The notes beneath the pieces were generated by a model. It was given only the letters and a program-made list of their open reading frames with translations, ran no database searches and was not told the DNA's origin. DNA of 64,000 bases, taken from a bacterium. GTDB lineage: Bacteria; SAR324; XYD2-FULL-50-16. Of this stretch, positions 43,158-53,655 are shown one piece after another. The position numbers were made by a program, and so were the translations under genes. The stretch is taken from the NCBI GenBank assembly GCA_018830885.1, contig JAHJRI010000076.1, forward strand, positions 53,268 through 117,267, read 5' to 3'. Within the stretch, counting starts at the first letter, position 1; every line of letters begins with the position of its first letter.

Positions 43158-45692
43158 CTAAAATTGAAAGGGATTTTTATTGGGCTTTTTGCCGGCTGGT
43201 GATTCCGAAACCGGTTTTTTTACCGGACTGAGGTCTGCAGAGGGCTCGTTTCGCTCTGTTTCAGCGGGGTCTTTTTCTCTAAAGATCGGTTTCTCATCCA
43301 CCATCCCGGCACCTGAATTTCGGGGCGGGTCCGCTGTTACGCTTTCCTGTGGTATCGACGAGGCATCATCATCGAAGGAGAACAGGGAGCCCAGTGTATA
43401 GATGGACTTTGGTTCTTCTTTAATCGGAATCAGCTGTATTTTGTCATCTTCATAACGGCTGCCGGGATGAACCATTGGTTTATCGGAATCGACGGCCTTC
43501 TGGACCTGAGCCGTCACGATAGTGCCTTCTGACGTTGGATCGACAAACGGCTCTTCGACGAACCAGTCGTCATCACTGACCGGTTCGGTGTCCTCTTTTT
43601 CACCGACGAGGGATGGAACGGAATTTTCATTAATTCCCAGCACTTCGCAAAGTACCGGATATAGAGCAGAAGCGTCATCCAGGGAGTTTAACCGATAAGG
43701 GGCCACCTGCAGGCTCATCATTCCGGCAGCCCCTTTTTCCAGACCGATCAGCAGATCCAGGGTTGTCTTCTGTCGGCTGGCTGCGATCTGATCCATGGGA
43801 TCCAGAATTAAAACGGGGACGAAAGGCCGTTGAGACTGGTTTCTCATCTTCAGGCATGCAACCAGCTCGTGAAATGGGTAGGCATCATAGTTGAGGATAT
43901 ACAGATCATAGGCATCGTTATTAAAATCCCGGATCCCGGGCAGGACCGGGGATCGCTCGATCCGTCCTGAAATATCACCCGGTTTGACGCGAAAGAACGT
44001 CTGCAGCAGCATATCGCTGACCGAGATATGTTTTGAAGCCAGGAAAATAGACACCCGGGAGAGCAGATCATCCTCCCAGTTGACGGATTGTTTTCCCCAA
44101 CGTTCCAGAAAATAGGGTTCTTCCGGGCTGGTATGGACCAGCCGGTTCACCTTGGCGATCCCACATCCCAGGATAGTCATTTCCAGCTTGTTCAAGGTAT
44201 GAATCCCCAGAATCTGCTGGTAGGTTTTTTCCGGGTCCAGCGGGTTCTGACCGGCATATGCATTCATTTTTTTGAGCATCAGCGTCACCAGGGCATTCAA
44301 TTGTCGCACCTGGGACTCAATCTCCTTTTTCTGCTTTAGCAAATTGCTCAGGGTGTGAAGGTCCGCGGGATTCAACTTAATCAGTTCGGGTTGCAGGACT
44401 GCTTTTTGAGACTTGATCTGTTTGATTGTCTTCGGGTCGGTGAAGGCGGCAAGGAGGTCTTTGACGTAAAACGTCAGTTCCGGGTTGTCATCAACCTCTT
44501 TCTGGATCTCGGTGATGTTCTCCGAAATCATCTGAATATGCCTCAGGAGACGTTTTCGTTTCTTGTTCAGGGCCACGTATGCGGTTTCGTTCAAACCGCC
44601 TTTGGCTTCGGACGTATGAAGTTCATATTCGGCGGTTTTCAGCAGCAGCTCCAGTTTCTGTCGTTCCTTGACCAGCTTTTCCGTTCTGACCGCCAACTTC
44701 GCTGGATCCTCATTTTGCTTGCGAACCTCTTTGCGGGTCAGTTCAGGGCTTTTCATCAAGCGGAATTGCACCGGCATCATCCCCTTGTCTATTTTCCAGG
44801 GATTGTAAAAGACAACTTCGTGTTCGTCGAAAACAGAGCATTTGGATAGAAAGTCGTGGTGGGTGACCTCATGTCCGGGAACTCTCTCCTGGTAAAGCTG
44901 TTTGAATTCACTGAATGTCCTGCCAAATGTATGTTGGCTCATGGTTGTCAGAAATCGTTTGCGGAACCCCTTATCCTCCAGCTGGTCATAGCTCCGCTCT
45001 CCCATATCGTCAATCAGCAGTATTTTGACATATTTTTTCATCACATCGCCCAGGGTGAAAAGCTGTAGGACGTTGTCGATGGCCTGTTTGAGGAAATATC
45101 CCAGGAGATGGAAATAGCCACTGTCAACCGTCTGCATTTGATCCTTCAGATTTTTGATTGCCGACTGCCGTTCCTCGATCACTGACAATTTCAAACGGAT
45201 ATTCTGCTGGAAACTGGCCAGATTCTGGAAGTGTTCATCCTTTTCCTGGATCTGGATCGCTTTCTTCAGCTGTAAAAATCGTTCCTCCAATACGGTCAGA
45301 TTCCCCGTTTCCCTGGGAAAGGGGGTCATTCTGGTTTCGGAAGGGGTGCCTTTGATCTCAAACAAATCCGTCTTTGATGGGGGTTTTCCTGGCGGATTCA
45401 CCGGAATCGGCTCCTTCTCAGATCCTGATGCCGGTAAATCACATTGAAAGGCCAGTATCCGGTCATAGGAGCTGAATTCTGCCGGCAACGTGTCCGGTCT
45501 GGTGATGACCAGGGTGATACCGGTGTTTTTCAGTCTGCCTGCCAGGGATGCCTGGTACAGATCGCAATAGTCCTTTGGCATACACAGGATAATACGCTGG
45601 TCTGCCTGCAACTTTGACAGTCCCTTCAAGAAGATGAAAGGGTCCTGGCCCTTGACAGGCTGCTGATCTGGCTGCTTGATGATTTGAGACAT
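43158..45692 (-). CDS. Large coiled-coil protein with possible pseudo-receiver ends
   Basis: 844 residues, not recognised as a named family. A short alpha/beta segment at the N-terminus (RIILCMPKDYCDLY...TGITLVITRPD) resembles half a receiver fold. Long coiled coils follow (about 150-190 and 325-480, rich in K/E/Q heptads). A second alpha/beta segment (YDLYILNYDAYPFHELVACLKMRN, then RPFVPVLILDPMDQIAA, about 600-660) looks like a receiver without a clear phosphoacceptor context. A Ser/Asp/Pro-rich disordered tail ends in KKPNKNPFQF. GGGAGGG precedes the start. It may be a scaffold reading the upstream phosphorelay. Confidence 0.7.
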   Translation of the reverse strand: MSQIIKQPDQQPVKGQDPFIFLKGLSKLQADQRIILCMPKDYCDLYQASLAGRLKNTGITLVITRPDTLPAEFSSYDRILAFQCDLPASGSEKEPIPVNPPGKPPSKTDLFEIKGTPSETRMTPFPRETGNLTVLEERFLQLKKAIQIQEKDEHFQNLASFQQNIRLKLSVIEERQSAIKNLKDQMQTVDSGYFHLLGYFLKQAIDNVLQLFTLGDVMKKYVKILLIDDMGERSYDQLEDKGFRKRFLTTMSQHTFGRTFSEFKQLYQERVPGHEVTHHDFLSKCSVFDEHEVVFYNPWKIDKGMMPVQFRLMKSPELTRKEVRKQNEDPAKLAVRTEKLVKERQKLELLLKTAEYELHTSEAKGGLNETAYVALNKKRKRLLRHIQMISENITEIQKEVDDNPELTFYVKDLLAAFTDPKTIKQIKSQKAVLQPELIKLNPADLHTLSNLLKQKKEIESQVRQLNALVTLMLKKMNAYAGQNPLDPEKTYQQILGIHTLNKLEMTILGCGIAKVNRLVHTSPEEPYFLERWGKQSVNWEDDLLSRVSIFLASKHISVSDMLLQTFFRVKPGDISGRIERSPVLPGIRDFNNDAYDLYILNYDAYPFHELVACLKMRNQSQRPFVPVLILDPMDQIAASRQKTTLDLLIGLEKGAAGMMSLQVAPYRLNSLDDASALYPVLCEVLGINENSVPSLVGEKEDTEPVSDDDWFVEEPFVDPTSEGTIVTAQVQKAVDSDKPMVHPGSRYEDDKIQLIPIKEEPKSIYTLGSLFSFDDDASSIPQESVTADPPRNSGAGMVDEKPIFREKDPAETERNEPSADLSPVKKPVSESPAGKKPNKNPFQF

Positions 45693-45723
45693 TTTTTTAG
45701 CCCTCCCGCAGTGGCTTTTCGGT

Positions 45724-47394
45724 TCAATTGGTGGCTGAGACTTGCTGCTGCTCCCTTCTCAACCATTCGGTAGCAAAATAGACTTTATCCAATAACTGTT
45801 TGCGTGAGAATGGTTTGATTAGATATCCCCTCACACCGACGCTGAGGGCCTCCACAATGGATGCCTTATTGTCTACGGTGGTCAGCATCAGAAAAGTGAC
45901 GTTGCGAGCCAGCTCTTCGACCTGCATGATTCGTTTAACCAGCTCTATGCCTGTTAATTTGGGCATGATCCAGTCACAGAGGATAACATCCACCAGCGGT
46001 TTTTTTTGCAGAAGCACCCAGGCCGCTTCTCCGTCACCCGCCTCTGAAATCTGTTTTACTCCGGCATCTTTGAGTACCTTGATCGTCATCTGTCGGATCC
46101 GGTCGGAATCATCCACCACCAGGAATGTCAGATCCCGGACGACGGACAGGTCAGCCTCCTCATCAGTTGGCGCATCAGCGGTAGATGACGGTTTTGGTTT
46201 TGAGACAGGGGCGAACAGCTGCTGGACTTTAGCAGAGGTCTCTTTTTCCCCCATCTGTTGTTCAGCATAGAGTGCACCCAGCACCTCCCAGACTCTGGAA
46301 GTGAAGGGGTAGTTCTCGCTATCCGAAGCGGGGACCTCCCGACAGGCCAGGGCCAGGTTTTCAAGGTGGTTTCCCTGTGACATCATGGGCAGGATCAGGG
46401 CCCGGATCTCGTCTTTTCCCAGACAACCCATCCACATCACCCGCTGGGTGGGGGTGAGCGTGCTGAGTGTCTCCATAAGTCGTGTTTTTTGCTCCACCGG
46501 CAGTTGCATGAACAGAAAATGGTGCTGCCGGTATCGTTCCCAGGCATCGTCCCGTTCCAGCCGGTCTCTTGTAAAACCGATCCTGTCCGGTATGATGGGT
46601 AGAAATTGTCGGATCTGAAGGGGAACCTGTTTTTTCGACATCAGCAATTCCATGGCGATGTTGAATACGGATATGTAGATGGACCGCAGACAGTTGATCG
46701 CGTGCAGACTCAACGGATCATGATGATTGGGATCGGCACGGTCACATATCCGGTTGATGAGGTCTCCCATACGCGGCCAGGCGTTTATCTGCTGCTCGTT
46801 GAGCAGACTGTTGGCCAGGATGGTCGGCTCCTGCTCAAACGCTTCCAGAAACCGGCTGATCATGTGAACCGCCTTGACCTGCAGGAAGCTGATATACCCT
46901 CTCCGCAGCTGGCTGAAAACCCCTTTTTTATATACGGTCAGGTTTTCCAGGTATTCAAAATATGACGGAATACTGCTGGCCAGCAGCAGTGCATCCAGCT
47001 CTTCAGACAATTCCAGTATTTCACCCTGGTTGCCGTCCGTCTCTGCAAAGAAGCGTGGACGGATCAGTTCTTCAAAGATTTGAGGTATTGTCTTTTTCAG
47101 CTCAGCAAAGAGCTGGCGTTTGACGTAACTTCGATCGCCGATTTTCAAATCCTTGATTTTTACCCACTCCAGTTTTTCTTTTTGAGACATATCGTGCCAG
47201 GCTGGATATTTATTCAGCATCATATCGCTGGCACTGAGCATTTTAAAAAAGTGTGCATGCATCTCGGATAGCTGATAATAACTGAAGCGCGCCGTTCTCA
47301 CCACGGCCAGTATCGTCTCCAGCATTGGCAGGGAAATATGGGATATCTGCAGTAATTTCTTATCTTTAGGGTCGTGCACGTTAAGATAGAGCAT
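45724..47394 (-). CDS. Receiver protein with large unknown N-terminal helical domain
   Basis: 556 residues. The last about 125 residues are a CheY-like receiver: FLVVDDSDRIRQM, phosphoacceptor Asp in DVILCDWIMPKLTG and the KPFSRKQLL loop. The N-terminal about 390 residues are helical and not recognised, ending in a Pro/Ser/Thr linker (KPKPSSTADAPTDEEAD). The order, effector first and receiver last, is inverted compared with usual response regulators. The start overlaps the end of the CheA-like gene by 14 bp behind AGGAG, so this receiver is the obvious phosphoryl acceptor for it (inference). Confidence 0.8.
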   Translation of the reverse strand: MLYLNVHDPKDKKLLQISHISLPMLETILAVVRTARFSYYQLSEMHAHFFKMLSASDMMLNKYPAWHDMSQKEKLEWVKIKDLKIGDRSYVKRQLFAELKKTIPQIFEELIRPRFFAETDGNQGEILELSEELDALLLASSIPSYFEYLENLTVYKKGVFSQLRRGYISFLQVKAVHMISRFLEAFEQEPTILANSLLNEQQINAWPRMGDLINRICDRADPNHHDPLSLHAINCLRSIYISVFNIAMELLMSKKQVPLQIRQFLPIIPDRIGFTRDRLERDDAWERYRQHHFLFMQLPVEQKTRLMETLSTLTPTQRVMWMGCLGKDEIRALILPMMSQGNHLENLALACREVPASDSENYPFTSRVWEVLGALYAEQQMGEKETSAKVQQLFAPVSKPKPSSTADAPTDEEADLSVVRDLTFLVVDDSDRIRQMTIKVLKDAGVKQISEAGDGEAAWVLLQKKPLVDVILCDWIMPKLTGIELVKRIMQVEELARNVTFLMLTTVDNKASIVEALSVGVRGYLIKPFSRKQLLDKVYFATEWLRREQQQVSATN

Positions 47395-49831
47395 CGTTCA
47401 ACTCCTGTTCTAAAAAATCGGCCTTTTTGTCTGGAATGGTTATCTCACCGAGCGTAACGGGGATCTGCAGACAAACACGGGTTCCGCTGTTTTCTCGGGA
47501 TTCGATGGAGACTGCGCCACCCAGGGCTTCCATTTCAGTTTTGATCAGACTCATTCCCACGCCCCGACCCGAGATCAAGGTCATCGAGCTGGCAGTGCTG
47601 AAACCCGGTTCGAACAGAAGTGCCAGTATCTGGTCCCGGGGCAGGTTCTGCCGCATCTGATCAGCGGTGGATGGATCGATCAGGTTCAACTGCAGGGCCC
47701 GGGCCACCGTTTTTTCCAGATGTACCCCCTTGCCTTCATCCTTGACACAGATAACCAGCTTGTCACTGTTCTGCATGATCATCAGTTGAATCTGGGCTTT
47801 CCCCGGTTTTCCAAGCAGGCGGCGTTCACTGGGGGTTTCAATCCCATGGAAAACGGCGTTCTTGACCATTTGAATCAGGCAGGAACTCAGCCGGTGCAGG
47901 ATCAGCAGATTGACCAGAACCGGGGTCTTCTCAATCACCTTGAACACAACCTGTTTGTTCAGCAACCGGGCCGTGTCTGTGATGATCCGCTGCAACCTGG
48001 GAAAGACAATATCGAGTTTTACTTTATCCAGGGCAGACAACTCATTTTTCAGTTTCAACAGTGTTCCCCCATCCCCGTGATGCTGGTTGCCATTGTGACG
48101 ATCATCCAGCAACCGGTTCACCGTTTGTTTAATCTGCTGAAACTGTTTCAGCGAAATGCGGAACTCAGGCTCCCGGGAACGGGAAAGACCCAGATCTTTG
48201 GTTTCCTCTGTATGGCACAGACTCTTGGATACGACCAGCAAAGATAACAGGGTCTTGAAAGCAGTGGTCAAATAACCGGAGGCAGCCGGCTGAGCAGTGC
48301 TTTTAACGCTTTCCGCCAGACAGTCTTCGACTTCATGGGAAGCTGCTGCGATTGTATCGAGGCCGAAAGACTGCCCCATCCCCTTGACAGAATGGATCAA
48401 TCCCGCGATTAGCGGATGGTTCACTGCCAGAGAATGGGGCGTGGTCATATGGGACTGGGCGATCTCCAGGGAGATCTGCATTTCGTTCAGCGCTTCCGAC
48501 AGGTTTGCGTGATGTTCAGCCTCTGCGGCCATCACCTCCTCCATCAGTTTCATGGTTGAGTACTGGAACTCCTGGGTTTTCTCCTCTGTGTCCATGAACC
48601 TGAATTTCCCCAGGACTTCAGAATAGGTTCTGGTTTTGCTTAAATTCAGTGTAAAAGAGAGCTCTATCACTTTTCCCAGCACGGTTTCAAAGGTGAATCC
48701 GGGCGCCAGGTCGGTCAGTTCATCCCTGTTCATGGTCTCCAGCATAAACGGGTCGCCCAGCATCTTGAGCCAGCGTTGGAAGTGATCCTGCTGATCCCTG
48801 GGCTGGCTGATCAGGATCGTTTGCAGGATGTTTTTCCCTTTCAGGTTTTTCCAGGTGGGAAAATGCATCTGCCCAACCTGGGAATGGCTGAAGGTCTCCT
48901 GGATGATCAGGCCGGTTTCCGTTTCGATCAGGACCAGCAACTGTTCCAATTTGCTGAGCATGTTCTGGAAAGAGGAGAGCTCGCTCTGGTACTCCCTGCT
49001 CTGGGTCACGTCATCAATCCCGATGTCAAAACCGGTCGTCTGTTCGGACCCATCAGTCGTAAGATGATAAAACAGTCTGAATATCCGGGTACCCCCGTCC
49101 GGGTGCCGGTAGGTTACCTCATCCGGCAGCCGTTTCAATTTGGTGGAGAGACTCTCCGTATGGTTGCTGGCAAAGGCCTGGATGGCCTTGTCCCACTTGT
49201 CAGCCAGGGGGTTGCTCTCAGCAAACAGCAGTTCACTGAGCCTTCTGCCTGCCAGCTGCGTGATTCCCAGGTAATCGATGCACCGGCTGGAAAACTCGTC
49301 GGTAATCAATCCATCCAGATTGATCTTGATGATGCCGTGGGGGATATGTTTCAGGATTTCACTGAACCGGTGACTCAGTGACTGCAGACGACCGGTAATT
49401 GTCTGGAACATCTTCAGGCGCAAGGCGGGAATGGTGTCCACCACTGAGAGGAACGTCTGCCGCTCGATTTGCCAGACCTGGCATGGGGTGACGGCCCTTG
49501 CCGTAGCTGACGCGGTTGCTTCCCCTGAGAGGCATGACATTTCCCCCAGCGAATCCGTCGCACCTCTCTGGGCGACCCGATCATTGTTCACCAGAATATC
49601 CACCAGGCCCTGCCGGATAATATAAACCGCCGACACCGGTTCTCCCTGGATCAGGATGTCTTCCCCGATTTCTTTCTGTTTCAGGTGCAGATGATCCCCG
49701 ATCAGGTTCAATTCGGCATCATCGAGCTCTTTAAACAGGGGAACGGTGCGTATTCTATTAATCACGCCACTTCTGCCGGTGCCTTCTTTGTTCTGGTCCG
49801 GATGATGGATGTCCACCTGAGCCTGCTGCAT
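47381..49831 (-). CDS. CheA-like kinase with cyclic-nucleotide-binding and PAS domains, no CheW domain
   Basis: 816 residues. A cyclic-nucleotide-binding domain (about 30-150, LFKELDDAELNLIGDHL...GEMSCLSGEATASATARA) precedes a PAS domain (about 160-280), a helical region, an Hpt-like segment with H480 (AGLIHSVKGMGQSFGL) and a CheA-type ATPase (about 635-795: N-box MVKNAVFHGIE, DEGKG, SGRGVGMSL). The CheW-binding P5 domain is absent, so it does not join a standard receptor array. ATG 49831 follows AGGAG; the longer frame to 50026 overlaps the STAS gene and is not used. The next gene downstream supplies a receiver. Confidence 0.87.
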   Translation of the reverse strand: MQQAQVDIHHPDQNKEGTGRSGVINRIRTVPLFKELDDAELNLIGDHLHLKQKEIGEDILIQGEPVSAVYIIRQGLVDILVNNDRVAQRGATDSLGEMSCLSGEATASATARAVTPCQVWQIERQTFLSVVDTIPALRLKMFQTITGRLQSLSHRFSEILKHIPHGIIKINLDGLITDEFSSRCIDYLGITQLAGRRLSELLFAESNPLADKWDKAIQAFASNHTESLSTKLKRLPDEVTYRHPDGGTRIFRLFYHLTTDGSEQTTGFDIGIDDVTQSREYQSELSSFQNMLSKLEQLLVLIETETGLIIQETFSHSQVGQMHFPTWKNLKGKNILQTILISQPRDQQDHFQRWLKMLGDPFMLETMNRDELTDLAPGFTFETVLGKVIELSFTLNLSKTRTYSEVLGKFRFMDTEEKTQEFQYSTMKLMEEVMAAEAEHHANLSEALNEMQISLEIAQSHMTTPHSLAVNHPLIAGLIHSVKGMGQSFGLDTIAAASHEVEDCLAESVKSTAQPAASGYLTTAFKTLLSLLVVSKSLCHTEETKDLGLSRSREPEFRISLKQFQQIKQTVNRLLDDRHNGNQHHGDGGTLLKLKNELSALDKVKLDIVFPRLQRIITDTARLLNKQVVFKVIEKTPVLVNLLILHRLSSCLIQMVKNAVFHGIETPSERRLLGKPGKAQIQLMIMQNSDKLVICVKDEGKGVHLEKTVARALQLNLIDPSTADQMRQNLPRDQILALLFEPGFSTASSMTLISGRGVGMSLIKTEMEALGGAVSIESRENSGTRVCLQIPVTLGEITIPDKKADFLEQELNDALS

Positions 49832-49839
49832 AATTTCTC

Positions 49840-50172
49840 CTATCCCTTGATGGCATCCAGCGCTTTGTCGAGCGAATCGAATACCGTCAGCAACTGGTCG
49901 ATGCCGGTCACGTTGATGGTTTTCAGCACAAATGGGGAGACCGCCAAAATAGACAGTGTCCCCCCGATACCGTCCAGCTCCTTGTAGATCCACATGACCA
50001 CTCCGATTTCCGAACTGGAGAGCCACTCCTTATCTATCAGGTCCAGAAACAGGGTCTTCAACCCGGAAGATTTTAAATCGGCCATGGCATCCTTCACATG
50101 GGCTGGATCCTCCAGCTCGGTTTCAGGCCGCCAGATGGCAGCTTTGTCTTCCTGCAACAGGTCAATTTTCAT
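49840..50172 (-). CDS. STAS-domain protein (anti-sigma-factor antagonist type)
   Basis: 110 residues with the STAS fold: strand IWRPETELEDPAHVKDA, then LFLDLIDKEWLSSSEIGVVMWIYKEL, where the SSSEIG loop holds the serine phosphorylated in SpoIIAA/RsbV-like proteins, and LSILAVSPFVLKTINVTGID. Partner kinases and phosphatases of this system are encoded close by (receiver-RsbW at 53656, SpoIIE phosphatase at 50194). ATG 50172 has GGAG upstream; a TTG five codons earlier is less likely. It lies 8 bp before the CheA-like gene. Confidence 0.88.
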   Translation of the reverse strand: MKIDLLQEDKAAIWRPETELEDPAHVKDAMADLKSSGLKTLFLDLIDKEWLSSSEIGVVMWIYKELDGIGGTLSILAVSPFVLKTINVTGIDQLLTVFDSLDKALDAIKG

Positions 50173-50193
50173 GGTGTTGATCTCCAAATTGTG

Positions 50194-53100
50194 TTAAACC
50201 ACCTCCAGGGCGATCATGGTGACATCGTCATTAAAGCCGCGATGGTTGGAAAAATCAAAACAGAACTGGTATATGGCTTCCAGCAGCTGGTCAACAGGCT
50301 GCCGGCTGTGTGTGAGCAGGAAGGCTTCCAGTTTTTCCCCATCCAGCATCTCTCCTTTGCCATTGGTTACCTCCAGCATACCGTCTGTATACACCAGCAC
50401 CTTGTCTCCAGGTTGCAGGGCAATGGATTTTGATTCAAAGGGCAGTCGCGGTTTCTCAAACATCCCGACAACCATTCCCGATGTCTGGAGCTGGATCAGT
50501 TTTTCAGCCCCGGGACGTATCAGATACCCGGGTGGATGCCCGGCGCTGGTGTATGTCAGGACCTTTTTTCCTAAATCGTAATGACAGTAGAACATGGTCG
50601 CATATTTACCGCCAGGCAGTTTGCCTGCCAGAAAGGCGTTTGACAGCTGCATAAAGGCATCCGGGGGTGAAAAGCTGCTCCTGCTGTTCTTGAACGTGGT
50701 CAGGTACAGAAAAGAGAGCAGAGCCGCAGGAATACCATGCCCGGTCACATCCCCGACAAGAATGCCCAGGCTGCCGGGATCATCTGTCACCAGATCATAA
50801 AAATCCCCGCCGATCTGGGCCATGGGGTGGTACTTGACAGCCAGTTTCAGATCCGGCAGTTCAGGCGGCTCTGCCGGAAGCAGCGCCAATTGTACCAGTC
50901 GGGCCTGCTCCAGCTCTTCAGTCATCTGCTGGTAGACAGTCTCCAGTTTTTTCTGCTGGATTCTGATCTTTTCTTCTGCCTTCCTGCGGTCCGTAATATC
51001 GGTCTGAAAACAGAGCGCTGCCGGACGGTTTTCCCAGTCGAACGGGATCACCCGGGTATCCAGCCAGCGAATATCTCCGGATTGATTGATAATCCGATAG
51101 GTAACCTCATTCGATACCGGTTCCCCTCTCAGGCGCTTAAAATGCCGCTCCCTGACCATCTCCAGGTCATCTTGATGTACCACATCGGCAAAGTCCCCCG
51201 ATTCATTGCCGTTTTCGTTTGCAGTAAAGCCATTCAGTTTCCGCTTCGCCGGATTAAGAAAGGTGGTTTTCCCGTCCTGTGCGACAAACATGGCGATGGG
51301 GGAGTTGTCAAAAATAATCTTATGCCGGGCTTCGCTTTTAACCAGAGCCGCTTTTAAACGATGGCTTTCGATGGTCCGACCCAATTTTTCAGCCAGGGTT
51401 TTCACCAGCTGTTGCTCTTCCTTGAGAAATGGTCCAATATCACCTGCAGGTCTCTCTTCGGAATAAAAAACCACCAGGTGACCGATTGTCTGACCCTGGT
51501 TTTTGATGTCAGCACGGATGGACCATTTTTCCAGGACAGGCAGTTCTCCATGGGGGGAGATGATCTCTTTTCCATCCTGAAATACAATGCGGGAATGGGT
51601 CACTTCGGGATATTGCATTGCCTGGGAAATAAGATCGATGGCACCGGAATAGATACCGTCCAGGGTGATGTCTGTTCTTTCAACCAGTTCTCCCATACCA
51701 TACAGGCAGTTCATCTCCTTGATCCGTTCGTTGAGTTCTGCGGTTTTCCGACGCAGTTGTTCTTCAGCAGCCATCCGGTCGGTGATATCAAAACCGGTAC
51801 ACATGAACTCGACCAGTTTTCCCGAGTCGTCGAAAACGGGGGTATTCCGCCAGGAGACCCAGACCTGGCGGCCATCTTTGCGCCGGTTTTCATTCTCATT
51901 ATCATTATATTTGTCTGGATGGTTGATCATCTCCTCCAGCCACATCCCCATGTCTCGTCCGGTGCTTTTTTCAACATCCGGTGTGATGGTCTCCAGGATA
52001 TTTTTTCCCAGCACCTCCGCTTCAGAATAACCAAAAAATGTCTGTCCGAAGCGATTCAAAAAGGTGAAGTTGAACCGACTATCGGCCTTCATGATAACTA
52101 TGTTCAAAGACTGGACCAGCTCCCTGTACTGCGTTTCGCTTTGACGGAGAGCAGCTTCCATGTTGAGGCGTTCGGTGGTATCGATGATAAACCCCAGTAC
52201 CGCGGGCCTGTCGTCCCAGAGAAAAGCGGAGGATTTGAGATCTACCCGGCGGTTATCGCCGCTCCTGGTTTTTACCCTGAAGGAGAAAATACCGGTCGGA
52301 AGGTTCCCCTGGGACTGTTTACGGAGATCCTGCAGAACCCCTGCCAGGTCATCCGGGTGGATGAAATGGGCAACAGGGGTACTTTCCAGCTCATCCGGCC
52401 GGTATCCAAACAGGGTCTCTGTTTCTGCATTGTGAAACACGATCCGGTCGTCATGGACCACAATGATGGGTATCGGGGCACTGTTAAACAGGGACTCGTA
52501 ATTTTTTCGGGTCCTGAACACCTGCTTTTCCAATTGTTTCCTGGGGTTATATCCCGAATAATGCTTGTTATATGAATATTATCGGTCGCCGTCCAGTGAG
52601 CGAGTGTCAGTTCGATGGCCAGTTCATGACCGTCTTTGTGAATCCCGTAAAGTTCTACGGGCTGGGTAATTTTCCGCTGTCCGGTTTGCCGGAACCGGCT
52701 GAAACCGTTCTGGTGAGATTCCTTGAAGCGGTCCGGGATCAGCAGGTTGATATTCTTTCCCAGCACTTCAGTTTCCGCATACCCGAATATCCGGGTTGCG
52801 GCATTGTTCCACAGATTCATGATGCCTTCACTGTCGGCACAGATGATGGCGTCACTGGCATTCAGAAATATGGATTTGAAGCGGATTTCACTTTCCCTGA
52901 TATTGGTAATATCCTTACCGACACAGAGAATACCCCGGGACTGGCCGTTTTCGTCCCACAGGTAGGAAACGGAGATGCGGAGATAAACCGTGCGACCAGA
53001 CCGGGTCGGATATACCCCTTCAATCATTCTCAGAAATCCGTCTTCAAACAGATCCCCGACGCTGTCCAGTCGTATTTTTTCCAGAACATCATGCCCCAGT

Positions 53101-53546
53101 ATCACCGTCACCGACTGCCCTACCAGTTCAGAGGCTTCATAACCGAATGTGTTCAATGTGGCAATATTGGCATCTTCAATCACCCCATGATTGTTCAGCA
53201 CAAGCATCAGGTCCGCCATGGACTGGATAATATTCTCCAGACGATTCCGGGATTGCTGCAGTTCAGCTGTTCGATCCTCAACCAGGCCTCCCAGGGAGTG
53301 GAGCAGGGTCTGGATCCGGTCCTGCCTGTGACCGACCATGCCGGCCAGCAGACCCAGCAGGAAGGGTGCTGAGTCAATGACCCACAGAAGTGGATTTGAT
53401 GACTGAATATGAACGATGCGGGCTACCGTCAATGGTCCTGCATCCAGATGCCATGCGATCACCGTCGCTGCCACGGGAAACAGCAAACCCAGCAGTATTC
53501 CATAGAGGGCATAGCGAATGATCTGTGATTGGTTGAACGTTTTCAT
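50194..53546 (-). pseudogene. Membrane PAS-SpoIIE phosphatase, apparent single-base frameshift
   Basis: From ATG 53546 (GGAT site) two membrane helices (YGILLGLLFPVAATVIAW; PLLWVIDSAPFLLGLLAGM) and several PAS domains read to SIIRDITP. After a CCCC run at about 52543-52546 the sequence continues one base out of frame (KQLEKQVFRTRKNYESLFNSA) through further PAS domains and a GAF-like region. It ends in an intact SpoIIE/PP2C phosphatase domain (GGDFYDLV, GDVTGHGIPAALLS, GFNDDVTM) at 50194. One missing base restores about 1117 residues. RsbU-type phosphatases dephosphorylate STAS proteins; the target would be the adjacent STAS gene. The lesion may be real or a sequencing error. Confidence 0.82.
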
Positions 53547-53655
53547 TACCGATCCGGATCAGGAAGAAAAGTGATTTAAAGGTTTCTCGAAACAAATGGA
53601 CGGTTAACGCATCAGGAATCGATGGCAACGGGCATCTTTATTCAATTCCTAGAAT

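Noticed and set aside
51361-52575. Long plus-strand open frame opposite the PAS-SpoIIE gene; similarly 55731-56726, 52572-53372 and 29108-29878 (minus)
   Set aside because: All are antisense to well-supported domain-containing genes, with composition typical of shadow frames.
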